NCBI GenBank assembly: GCA_012934845.2
Contig: WNNJ02000771.1
Coordinates: 1 to 64,000 of the forward strand
Source: Pomphorhynchus laevis
Lineage: Eukaryota > Acanthocephala > Palaeacanthocephala > Echinorhynchida > Pomphorhynchidae
Direction: 5' to 3'
Length of the DNA stretch: 64,000 nucleotides
Below, one piece after another: positions 53,901 to 60,559 of the stretch (its first letter is position 1; each line of letters opens with the position of its first letter). The notes below the pieces were generated by a model. That model did not search any database. It was given only the letters and a program-made list of their open reading frames with translations, and was not told the DNA's origin. A program made the translations under genes and the position numbers.

Positions 53901-55219
53901 CTTTGTTTCCAGGTGATCTCTATTCTGATACAACGTCTGATATTTATTATTCAATTCATAACAATTGACTTTTATTTTATTTTAAATTTAAATTATTTAT
54001 TTTAACTTAATATAAATTATATAATATCTTATAACAATTATTTACTATAGACAGTTCCTCCTGATGACCTCTAATCCTTATTATGATACAACGTCTGTTA
54101 TTTATAAGTCAATTTATAAAAATGACTTTTATTTTAAATTTCAATTTTAAATTTAAACTTGATATAAGTTATATAAAATCTTATATAATTATATATAATT
54201 ATTTATTATTTAATTATTTAATTTTGATTGAGCACTATTATGGTTTGCTTATTTTATAATTATATTAAATACGTAGACTCAGGTAGCTGATTCGATTTTG
54301 TAAAGATAAGCATTTAATTCTCCAAAATAGGTTTTCAAATTTATTATATGTTAGTCGCTGTTCATTTAATTTGTTTTTTTTTGTTAAATAATTGAATTAT
54401 TTATCATTAGCATACATTAGCATACAATAGATAAACCGTTTTAAAGAGTATTTTTGATAAAATAGAAATAATTTTGAATTATTTAAATCAAATAAAGTTT
54501 TGAGTATAGAGAATTAAAGTATTTTATCGATATTTTTAAATTTCTTTTTAATCGTTTATTTCTAATATTATTATTAATAAAATGTCTATTTTATCATTTT
54601 ATACGTTCTGTTCTCATTATAATTAATGGAGTGTAAATCACAAATTCAAAAAGCGGTTCATAAATTCATCAAGCACAAAACAGATTATTACATTTTAGGG
54701 TAGTAATCACTACATTAAAATCACTACATTTATGTATAGACATAAAGTTCATATGCCACTATAGTGATAATAAAATATAATGAAGATCAGTTTTATTTAC
54801 TCTCAAAAGTTAAATATTAAAGTTGAATGTTTTTAATCTTACCATAGTGACTTCATTTATTGCACTGATAGAATTAATATGGACGGTCATTGTAACATTA
54901 CATGGAACTAAAAATTGATTGAAGGTTGGTTGTTGAAGCTTTTGTACCTTCTACCTTTGTGTTGCATGAACGGACGTATTCGTTTATCGTATCTATCTGG
55001 ATGAATCAATTTATCAATAAAGGCCTGTAAGGACTGTGTTGATTTCTCTAAATAATTTGAATCATCTTGATTGTGAGTGATTGCAGCTCTTCCATTCTCT
55101 CTACCGCCTTCGACAGAATTGCTTATTCGAGAAAATATGATTTTAAATTTTAACAGTATATGAATAATGAAAATTAGGTAGTGCATCAATTTTTTAGCAA
55201 AACCCTCTCTTCCATGCAT
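38990..55219 (-). CDS. Cys-loop ligand-gated anion channel subunit, 8 exons
   Basis: Host gene of 487 codons plus stop, assembled from - strand exons 55219-54955, 54907-54843, 52503-52271, 48663-48581, 44355-44221, 41035-40844, 40798-40638 and 39320-38991. All phases fit (1464 bases). A hydrophobic leader spans residues about 11-29. The agonist-binding domain shows [19 protein letters not shown] (loop D region) and [13 protein letters not shown] (loop A). The Cys loop runs C195-C209, with a second disulfide C254-C265 typical of glycine/GluCl/histamine-type receptors. M1 is about 277-300. M2 begins with the anion-selectivity motif PAR (306-308). M3 is about 339-362, a 100-residue cytoplasmic loop follows, and M4 is about 461-486. 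It looks like an insect-specific chloride channel group (CG7589/CG6927/CG11340 or CG12344 type), but I cannot fix the orthologue or ligand. The gene is intact. Confidence 0.92.
38991..39320 (-). CDS. Channel exon 8 (cytoplasmic loop, M4, stop)
   Basis: Acceptor atttag before [20 protein letters not shown]. Ser/Thr/Asn/Lys-rich cytoplasmic loop, then [20 protein letters not shown] and [11 protein letters not shown], the M4 segment (VD-x-x-S-x-x-x-FP-x-x-F pattern), stop TAG at 38991-38993. Confidence 0.92.
   Translation of the reverse strand: MVGTKLATSHSPLNRQKVTKSTLPNSSTTETELQLTVNSKIPQYLSNQNSSGKIKKLSSDLGKTNTATALTMQNRDQAAHVDKISAFVFPFIFLIFNVIYWTYYLNVIV
39320..40637. other. Channel intron 7
   Basis: 1.3 kb. 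Holds an RTE-like LINE scrap on the + strand at about 39650-39790 ([11 protein letters not shown]), a 74-codon frame at 40169-40393 with no recognisable motif, and a small PLE fragment (about 40395-40530). The rest is AT-rich and unassigned. Confidence 0.55.
40638..40798 (-). CDS. Channel exon 7 (M2-M3 linker, M3)
   Basis: After a 45-base intron codes (G)[17 protein letters not shown] then [20 protein letters not shown], the M2-M3 linker with conserved KAIDVW and M3. Ends [14 protein letters not shown] at donor GTATTC (40637), phase 0. Confidence 0.92.
40844..41035 (-). CDS. Channel exon 6 (M1 and M2)
   Basis: Codes (G)[18 protein letters not shown], then M1 and [15 protein letters not shown], then M2 through VVTQSSG. 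PAR at the M2 start predicts anion selectivity. The M2 face ([14 protein letters not shown]) lacks the usual VTTxLTMTTQ residues of GluCl and GABA channels. Donor GTATAC at 40843. Confidence 0.93.
41560..41850 (+). mobile_element. LINE family 2 3' end
   Basis: Matches the complement of 6935-7225: [20 protein letters not shown] text and the 3' end cgtgcgctggcacgcatttg followed by an A/T tail. 5' truncated. Located in channel intron 5. Confidence 0.75.
42155..42530 (+). repeat. PLE tail repeat copy (best core)
   Basis: Core at 42202-42294 then AT-rich tail to acgtagactcagttagctga (42511). Hairpin 42202-42209 with 42217-42224. Helix 42225-42230 with 42256-42261. Helix 42232-42239 with 42274-42281. 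Helix 42247-42252 with 42282-42287. GAAAC is at 42262-42266 and CTGATGA at 42288-42294. Orientation is that of the PLE mRNA. Confidence 0.8.
42925..43330 (+). repeat. PLE tail repeat copy with RT end
   Basis: Begins with the last RT codons (aaatttttatggatggataa at 42945), then the core (42995-43110, with changes such as gacaccggatag) and tail to acgtagactcagttagctga at 43301. A 5' truncated PLE insertion in channel intron 5. Confidence 0.8.
43330..44220. other. Channel intron 5, remaining sequence
   Basis: AT-rich. A divergent partial tail-like word set occurs near 43480-43560. No frame or other element recognised. Confidence 0.4.
44221..44355 (-). CDS. Channel exon 5 (loops B-C region)
   Basis: Uses acceptor ctcag at 44356-44360, not the nearer caaag, because only this gives the family reading [13 protein letters not shown]. 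Ends [10 protein letters not shown] plus one base at donor GTAAGT (44220). C254 is the first cysteine of the second disulfide. Confidence 0.92.
44770..44940 (+). other. Unassigned coding-like stretch
   Basis: An open + frame reads [39 protein letters not shown]. Charged and helical, not AT-driven like its surroundings. No start, splice site or family recognised. It may be a scrap of a retrocopy, like the Lon-like fragment 450 bases downstream. Confidence 0.25.
45401..45502 (+). pseudogene. Lon-protease-like C-terminal fragment
   Basis: 33 codons ending at [23 protein letters not shown] then [10 protein letters not shown]. This resembles the end of mitochondrial Lon protease (K-D-x-x-x-L-P-x-F-x-x-E-G-x-x-V-H-F-V-x-H-Y-x-x-I). 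No other Lon exon is seen nearby and it lies antisense within channel intron 4, with AATAAA 40-60 bases further on. A 5' truncated retrocopy is my preferred reading. A stop lies a few codons upstream in frame. Confidence 0.45.
45690..45920 (+). repeat. PLE tail repeat, divergent copy
   Basis: gaccccgccgctatgttggg, tcgagaaataggggcgaaac and cagctcatcatgatgacatc show an older copy of the core. The cleavage-site position reads GTC here. Confidence 0.65.
46158..47340 (+). mobile_element. LINE family 3, 5' truncated
   Basis: Third CR1/L2-like family. RT blocks are [20 protein letters not shown] (46165-46225), [19 protein letters not shown] (46340-46400) and [14 protein letters not shown] (46430-46475, intact YADD). 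[18 protein letters not shown] and [14 protein letters not shown] follow. The 3' end is taagtgacttatagtcacat, ttgccacttc near 47330. A few frame changes. Lies in channel intron 4. Confidence 0.8.
46453..46878 (+). CDS. LINE family 3 RT, post-active-site part
   Basis: 141-codon frame starting just after YADD ([20 protein letters not shown] is in the same frame as the box read from 46437). Contains [35 protein letters not shown] and [19 protein letters not shown], the RT thumb and connection of CR1/L2 LINEs. It stops at a TAA near 46878 and resumes at 46882 in the same frame or nearly so. Confidence 0.65.
   Translation: MLYADCDPSSVNDLADIAFDCLNHLCRHLTLLRLVINTNKSTFMWIILHSLSDPNISIKISDYTLPVVTSMTILGISFDSHLSFLPFIRHKAQCCFRIFRDIRQVKHHLDTLTTVKLVNSLLISKLDYSVNLFINYLNSSL
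47369..47570 (+). mobile_element. PLE GIY-YIG C-terminal scrap
   Basis: Codes [27 protein letters not shown], the end of a PLE endonuclease domain (R-E-x-x-W-I-x-x-L-x-T-x-x-P-x-G-L-N). About 40 recognisable codons. Confidence 0.55.
47570..48580. other. Channel intron 4 remainder
   Basis: AT-rich. Short duplicated words (aacagtctcgg) are shared with 30.6 kb. One PLE tail end (cgtagactcagta at 47838) and another (atggactcagttacctgatc at 48509) show further PLE insertions. No gene. Confidence 0.4.
48581..48663 (-). CDS. Channel exon 4 (Cys loop)
   Basis: 83 bases. Acceptor catttag. Codes (R)[18 protein letters not shown] then QTCLINIGS, the 15-residue Cys loop with the invariant FPLD. Donor GTAAGC at 48580. 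The junction to exon 5 gives GSYGYTLDD. Confidence 0.93.
49130..50210 (-). repeat. Cluster of three PLE tail copies with SINE scrap
   Basis: Copies at about 49130-49270 (partial), 49600-49860 and 49930-50210 (older; hairpin arms 50059-50066 and 50074-50081 differ from other copies by paired changes). Between the first two is an 85-base SINE piece (gtcctgagttaaaatccgat, gagtcgaaacgtg) at about 49385-49470. Confidence 0.7.
50378..50655. repeat. Fold-back repeat with hammerhead-like relics
   Basis: Arms of over 90 bases (aaaagttaatcagatcaaag at 50379, inverted at 50636-50655). Each arm has CTGACGA, AGCC, a 7-base loop and GGCT/GGCC then AAAA: 50574-50599 on + and 50453-50428 on -. This is the canonical order of a hammerhead core with G12 changed to A. 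Typical of degraded PLE ends. Confidence 0.65.
50773..51505 (+). mobile_element. PLE fragment, GIY-YIG between inverted ends
   Basis: Frame 50913-51239 codes [27 protein letters not shown], a GIY-YIG nuclease of the PLE type with its preceding Cys pair. The flanks 50773-50880 and 51405-51505 are inverted copies of about 100 bases (agaacattattgttgctaaa; gtttccaagcgaaac). RT is absent. Confidence 0.7.
52271..52503 (-). CDS. Channel exon 3 (binding loops D, A)
   Basis: Acceptor cataG before [19 protein letters not shown]. Contains [13 protein letters not shown], the W-x-P-D-x-x-F-x-N loop A signature, and [15 protein letters not shown]. Donor GTATGT at 52270, phase 2. Confidence 0.93.
52855..53105 (+). 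repeat. tRNA-derived SINE, full-length copy
   Basis: Head with A-box-like agcctagtgaatg and B-box gagttcaaatcc. Body gggtcgaaacgtg (52986-52998), ggtctgggtaagcagctgat (53006-53025) and acccacccagac (53029-53040). End ataatatcgtgccaca. Same family as 24.06-24.37 kb. Complementary arms: 53007-53014 with 53033-53040, and 52986-52989 with 53029-53032. Confidence 0.75.
53150..54290 (+). mobile_element. AT-rich PLE copy with internal deletions
   Basis: RT pieces [20 protein letters not shown] (about 53285-53345), [17 protein letters not shown] (about 53540-53590) and [11 protein letters not shown] (about 53660-53695, active site YIDD). A jump to the C-terminal KFLWMDNK follows (about 53745-53775), then core and tail to acgtagactcaggtagctga (54272). 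A second partial tail is at 54050-54200. Shortened relative to 59.3-60.5 kb. In channel intron 2. Confidence 0.75.
54843..54907 (-). CDS. Channel exon 2
   Basis: After a 47-base intron (acceptor tttttag) codes (V)[21 protein letters not shown] and ends at donor GTAAGA, phase 0. NVT is a possible N-glycosylation site. This is the first beta-strand pair of the extracellular domain. Confidence 0.9.
54955..55219 (-). CDS. Channel exon 1 (leader and N-terminus)
   Basis: Starts [20 protein letters not shown] with an in-frame stop two codons upstream (TGA AAT CAA ATG). A second Met at residue 12 could also serve. Ends [21 protein letters not shown] plus one base at donor GTAGAA. The YDKRIRP motif is the classic start of the mature ligand-binding domain. 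Confidence 0.85.
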
Positions 55220-56020
55220 TTGATTTCATATTTACGACACAGTTAATATATAAATATGAAAGTTCACTTAATCGTTCTGTGAAATGACGGCACTGTCTTT
55301 CCGGATAATCATGTCGAAATGATTTGTTATTTTTTTAAATAAAATTGCGTGTTCTTTTACTATGAACTATGGAGATACAATCATCAATCTAATCACCAAT
55401 GTGTTTTTGTGTAAAATAGTCTTTTTGGAAAAGTCCTTATCGAACAAGCATGGGAAACAATATTTTTGTAAGGCATAAACTTTATTAAAAACTTTACTTA
55501 AAAACTGTAGTAAAAAAGTGAACGCTTCTCAATTTTGCATAAAATATCTTCTGCAACAAAGCACAAAAGCTTGCGGAATCAAAAGTAATCAAAATTTTTA
55601 TCACTAACATTTTAATCCTCAAAATGCTTACATTTGAGCTTACTTACTTCTTCTTTTCACACAAATAAGCAATAAATTTTTAATTAAAAATTCATAGTTT
55701 ATTAACTGAGTGCTTCTCGTGCGTATATAGCTATAAAATATATTGCGAAATAGCAAAATATATTGCGAATTCGAATTTCGAATTCGCAATATATTTTTGT
55801 TGCTTAATTGTAATAAAATTATTATTAGAAATAAAGAACACAATGGTAAAAACTTTATTATAATTTTCGCCTAATGTATGAGCATTATCAGTAATAAAAC
55901 AGTGAAATTAACAAAATCAAATCAACACAAAGCAAAAAGAAACTTTAAAGTAAAATTTTGTATTTTAAAATTTGGCAATTTGAAATTAGAACTATAAAAG
56001 TTCTAATATTAAGTTATCAT
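55220..56020. other. Upstream region of the channel gene
   Basis: AT-rich, with no supported gene and no recognisable promoter element. It holds the 43-base palindrome listed separately and would contain the 5' UTR and promoter of the channel gene. Confidence 0.4.
55755..55797. repeat. Perfect palindrome, 21-base arms
   Basis: AAAATATATTGCGAATTCGA A at 55755-55775 is the exact reverse complement of 55777-55797, with one central base. Lies about 540 bases upstream of the channel start codon, in AT-rich intergenic DNA. Confidence 0.85.
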
Positions 56021-56320
56021 ATCAGATAACCGAGTCTACGTATTTATACAATATATAAATCAATAATAAATAATTATATAAGATTTTATACAATTTATTA
56101 TTATATCAAGCTAAAATATATATTTTTAATTTAAAATAAAAGTCAATTATTATGAATTGACAAATAAATGGCACACGATTCATCTGAATAAGGATTAGAA
56201 GTCATCAGGAGAAACCTATATGTTATCAGGTTTTGGCCCATATTATTTAACTCGACAAAGCAGTGGGGCCAAATACGCGCTACTACCTTTTGATTATCTA
56301 GTATCTTATTCTAACACAGA
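56020..56320 (-). repeat. PLE tail repeat, old copy
   Basis: accgagtctacgtatttata at 56029, core words ggcccatattatttaactcg and agcagtggggccaaatacgc (56235-56280). Several substitutions. The cleavage-site triplet reads GTC on the - strand. Confidence 0.65.
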
Positions 56321-56329
56321 GTTAAAGAA

Positions 56330-56545
56330 TTATTAAAGAATCACATTAAAGAATTATTAGAGCTAAATCAAAGAAAGGAGGAAATTATTTTTGATATTTC
56401 GCTAACTTCTGTTAGCATATTAACAAAATTACGTAATTTTCTGAAGATGCTAATAGAAGTTAGCGAAATATCAATAAAAAAATTTCTTTTCGTTAATCCA
56501 GCTTTAATAATTCTTGATTAATAATGGATCATTATCAACGATTTA
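56330..56545. repeat. Fold-back repeat, related to 41.13-41.29 kb
   Basis: Arms containing gatatttcgctaacttctgt and its complement agaagttagcgaaatatcaa. The pattern (arms plus cgtaattttctgaagatgct centre) recurs at 41125-41290 in channel intron 5. Non-coding. Confidence 0.65.
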
Positions 56546-56701
56546 TAAGCCAAACATATTATTTATTATTTATACATAAAGTAAATTTATAAATTGTAAA
56601 TTTAATATTTTAATAATATCTTGTTGATGTATAATTCTACATTATAAAAAAAAGAAAAATATCATCAAACTTGATTTAAAATAATTGTGTTGTGAAGCAG
56701 T

Positions 56702-56824
56702 TTCGTGATTTGGCTTATTCCCTTCAAAAGTTATCTCCTTTTGAATGGAGAGCAACATTTGATAATACGGGAATTCTTGTTTTCTTTGATTATGAAATAT
56801 TGGCATCAACGAAGGTTATTTCGT
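56702..56824 (+). other. Possible orphan host exon
   Basis: Between an acceptor-like gtgaagcag and a donor-like GTTAGT there is an open stretch coding FRDLAYSLQKLSPFEWRATF then DNTGILVFFDYEILASTKVI. Composition looks coding and unlike the AT-rich flanks, but I recognise no family and see no partner exon. Confidence 0.3.
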
Positions 56825-57284
56825 GGTTAGTATTTATCATATGATTTAAATTGAGTGATGATATAACACCACGTCATTGTAGTAATAGAATTTTTTGATC
56901 AAAATAAGAATTTTGATAGCAGCTTTTTCAAAATTCTGAAAATGATGGCTGTAACTGCCGATAAATATATTTTCCAAATAAAAATACAAAATCTGTTTTC
57001 ATGGTTTCATTAAAACTTAAATAAATGCAAGAAAATAGATCGTTTATGGTTGTTTTCAATTAATTAAATAAACTTACTATGTCTGTATATTTTATAATAA
57101 ATAATTACAAATCATTTTATATAATTTATATTTATAACAGATACAACTTATAATATAAATCAATTTTTATGAATTAACTAATAAATAATAAGATTTCTAC
57201 AGTATTATAATGAATTGTAAATTAAAAAAAACATAATCGAAAAATATCCTTATGAGCGACATTTAAGTTAAAAGTAAAACATCA

Positions 57285-58195
57285 ATTTGCTAACGTGGTA
57301 GAATGAAACTAGCCTCTTTAAACTAACTATGTGCGTTCCAGATCATCCTAATTTTATTCAGCAGGAATTTTACATGCTGTCGTTGCTTGCTTTCTAACAG
57401 GATCCTTTGAAGGATACATTTTTAAAATTTGAAATGCGATTGTGCTAAACTGTGCTCCGGGAGCTAATAAGCTTCAGTTTCATAATTGTAGTTGTAGCCA
57501 AAAACCGGAGTTCGATTACAAGTAGAGCAGACTTCATTATCACTCCTAGACTAGCTGATGGTAGCCGACAGCACTCATTAGTAGGGTGAACTACCATAAG
57601 TCGTTTCAACTGACTTGTGATATATTAAAAGGCATCTCCGAGAATTTGCTAACGTAGTAGCATGGGCCTCTTTAAACTAACCATCTGCGTTCTGGATCAT
57701 CCTAATTTTATTCAGCAGGAATTTTACTTGCTGTCGTTACTTGCTTTCTCACAGGATCCTTCGAAGAATACATTTTTATAATTTTAAATGCGATTGTGTT
57801 AAACTGTGCTCCGGGAGCTAATTAGCTTCAGTTTCATAATTGTAGTTGTTGCCAAAAACCGGAGTTCGATTACAAGTAGAGCAGACTTCATTATCACTCC
57901 TAGACGAGCTGATGGTAGCCGGCAGCACTCATCAGTAGGGTGAACTACCATCAGTCGTTTCGGCTGCCTTGTGATATATTAAAAAGGCATCTTTAAGAAT
58001 TTGCTAACGTGGTAGCATGGGCCTAGCCTCTTTAAACTAACCATGTGCGTTCCGGATCATCCTCATTTTATTCAGCAGGAATTTTACTTGCTGTCGTTGC
58101 TTGCTTTCTCACAGTATCTTTTGAAAGATATATTTTTATAATTTAAAATGCGATTGTGTTAAACTGTGCTCCGGGAGCACAGTTTAACACAATCT
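57285..58195. repeat. Tandem SINE-like units, 2.5 copies
   Basis: Units of about 355 bases start at 57287, 57645 and 57998 (aatttgctaacgtggtag) and include tgctccgggagctaa, the B-box-like gagttcgattac, and the block whose - strand reads GAAAC ... CTGATGA. In the second unit arms are 57909-57918 with 57945-57954, 57921-57926 with 57962-57968, and 57895-57902 with 57936-57944. The third unit is cut short and ends in an inverted gctccgggagc repeat (58165-58195). Confidence 0.7.
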
Positions 58196-59334
58196 TCTTG
58201 CAAAACACAGAGAAATTAAAAATAAATAGATATTTTATCGACAAAAGCTGCTGAAACTTCAACATTTAACACTTTCCACATTTCAGCGTCATTAAATTCT
58301 ATAACTTCAACCATGTCATTGCGTTTGCTGATTTGTTTCATCCAATATATAATTATTTTAATAAGAATCCAGCGTGGATTCTTCTAGGGTAGAAAACGCT
58401 CCGAAAAAATTAAAGAGTAATTTCTAAACAAATTTCAACTGTTTAAACAAATCGAGTAAAATTAATGTCGGTTGATTTGAGATGAAAATAAAAGATGATA
58501 TTTAAGCACATTATCTTTCCAGAAAATTACGGTAGATAATAATATTATCTAACTTCATCAATACTTCACCATTTCCTAGATTCTTAGAGAAACAACGTAG
58601 AAATTAAAACTATAGAGAATTTTAATTGACATCAACTGCTAGAATGTAACACTTTCATTAAATCAGCTTCGTAAAATCCATAAATTGACAGTAAGAATGC
58701 ATTAATTTATGATTTTGCATTTATATGCAAAATCGTATTGATGATTGGTTGCAATCATCAATATTGTATTGACAATCATCAACATCGTATTGTATTATTG
58801 TAATTTTGTATTGCAATCATCAACATTGTATTGATGATTGGTTGAACCAGAATTTGCTAGATCAATTGAAAGATCTTAGAATTTAGCTCTAAAACGTTGC
58901 GGTGTTCAACTTACACACATCATTCAGCGATATTATGGACACGCACACAATATCATAAGTGGAGAGATTAATGAGGATCAGTATAGATACCTTTTGACAC
59001 AAAAGGTGAATAAGTTATCATGGTGGCTGAAACGACGAGTAAACACTGATGAACTGTCACGATATGAATGACATTTTAATCGCAGAGGATTTGCACGGAG
59101 ACCTCGTAAAATAAACAATGAAAAATATGTAGTAGAAGCTTCACCTACAATTAACTTGACAACAGAGGAGAAAAAAGTACTTCAGCTGAGTTTAAATTTT
59201 GCGATAGCTTCTTTGGAGTATGATAGATTTGAAGTTGCGAAAAACCATCTAAAAGTCAGAAAAGAACAATAGAGCAAATGTGGACGAAATACTTGAAGAA
59301 TAAGCAAGTTAAAACACCGGGAAATGTATCTAAG

Positions 59335-59473
59335 GAATTAAATCAGCTAACTGAGTCTACGTATTGTTATATAATTATAAAATAAACAAAACATAATAAT
59401 GCTAAATCAAAATTTAATAATTAAATAATAAAATTAATAATTGTTTTTAGATTTTCTATAATTTAAATCAAGT

Positions 59474-59504
<31 letters not shown>

Positions 59505-60546
59505 ATTTAAAATAAACGTCATTTTTATGAATTGACTAATAAATAACAGACGTTGTATCAGAATAAGAATTAGAGGTCATCAGGAGGAACTGCTATGCTA
59601 TCAGGTTTCGGCCCCTAACTCCTCTACCCAACATAGCAGCGGGGCCAAATACATGCTAATGATGTATTTCCTCTGAAATAACTATCTAGTATCTTATTTT
59701 AATGCAAAGTATATTATTTATTATTCATCCATAAAAATTTGCCACTTAAGAGTTTAAATTTATTCTTTATATTATTGTGTTGATTTATATATTTTACTAT
59801 TTTCTGCTTGATGTTATTTTTATAGTAACCTAGTTTAAAATATGTATCTATTAAATTATTTAAATGATTTTTAAGAAAGCCAATATCATTACATATTGTT
59901 GCAATTCTTAAAATTTCATTATTTAATGTATTATATTTTATATTATATGGTATGCATGAATGCTCATGCAAAAATATGTTTCTTGTAAATTTAAATATGT
60001 CATCTTTACGATATAAATTAATAGTAGTTTTAGTTAATGTTAATTTAATGTTCATATCTAGATATACACCTTCTTTATCATTAATATTGGTTTTGTTAAG
60101 AATAAGGCTTTCTGGATAAATGTGCTCACTAATTGAATAAAAATTATTAGAATTAAATACACATATATCATCAATGTATCGAAACATATATTTCATATAT
60201 TTATATTGTTTAGATTTAGTTTTTACACAGTTATGAACAAATTCATATTCTATAAAGCTTAAAAACAAGTCAGCTATAATTGGGCTACTATTACCACCCA
60301 TTGGAACACCTTTTACTTGTCTAAATATAGATGTCCCTACTTTTAAATAATTTTGATTTATCAAAATATTTAAGGATTCTATTAATTCAATTTTATCCAT
60401 ATATTTATATTTATTTGATGGTTTAATTTTTGTTAGATAGGCGTTATAATTATTATAACATATATATGTATATCTTTTTCCGAATATAAGATTAATTAAT
60501 TTTACTAACGCTTCTTTAATATCTACTAAATCTAGATTTGTATAAA
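59335..60546 (-). mobile_element. AT-rich Penelope-like element, 5' truncated, nested
   Basis: Reference copy of the commonest PLE. From right: RT starting [20 protein letters not shown] at 60546, the open frame 60400-59714, the core (59545-59690), and the tail ending actgagtctacgtatt at 59347. It lacks a GIY-YIG domain: the stop comes directly after KFLWMNNK. It interrupts the larger PLE between KEL(N) and its ADKG region. Confidence 0.8.
59714..60400 (-). CDS. PLE reverse transcriptase without GIY-YIG
   Basis: 228-codon frame that continues upstream to 60546 in the same sense. RT blocks are [33 protein letters not shown] (active site YIDD), GVYLDMNIKLTLTKTTINLY (the FLDxxI block), FTRNIFLHEHSCIPYN and LNNLIDTYFKLGYY. 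The chain ends KFLWMNNK. The family matches PLE RTs, but no endonuclease domain is present, as in endonuclease-lacking PLEs that favour telomeres or pre-existing breaks. Here copies are scattered in introns. Codons are almost all A/T-ending. Confidence 0.8.
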   Translation of the reverse strand: MDKIELIESLNILINQNYLKVGTSIFRQVKGVPMGGNSSPIIADLFLSFIEYEFVHNCVKTKSKQYKYMKYMFRYIDDICVFNSNNFYSISEHIYPESLILNKTNINDKEGVYLDMNIKLTLTKTTINLYRKDDIFKFTRNIFLHEHSCIPYNIKYNTLNNEILRIATICNDIGFLKNHLNNLIDTYFKLGYYKNNIKQKIVKYINQHNNIKNKFKLLSGKFLWMNNK

Positions 60547-60559
60547 GCTAAGATTAATA

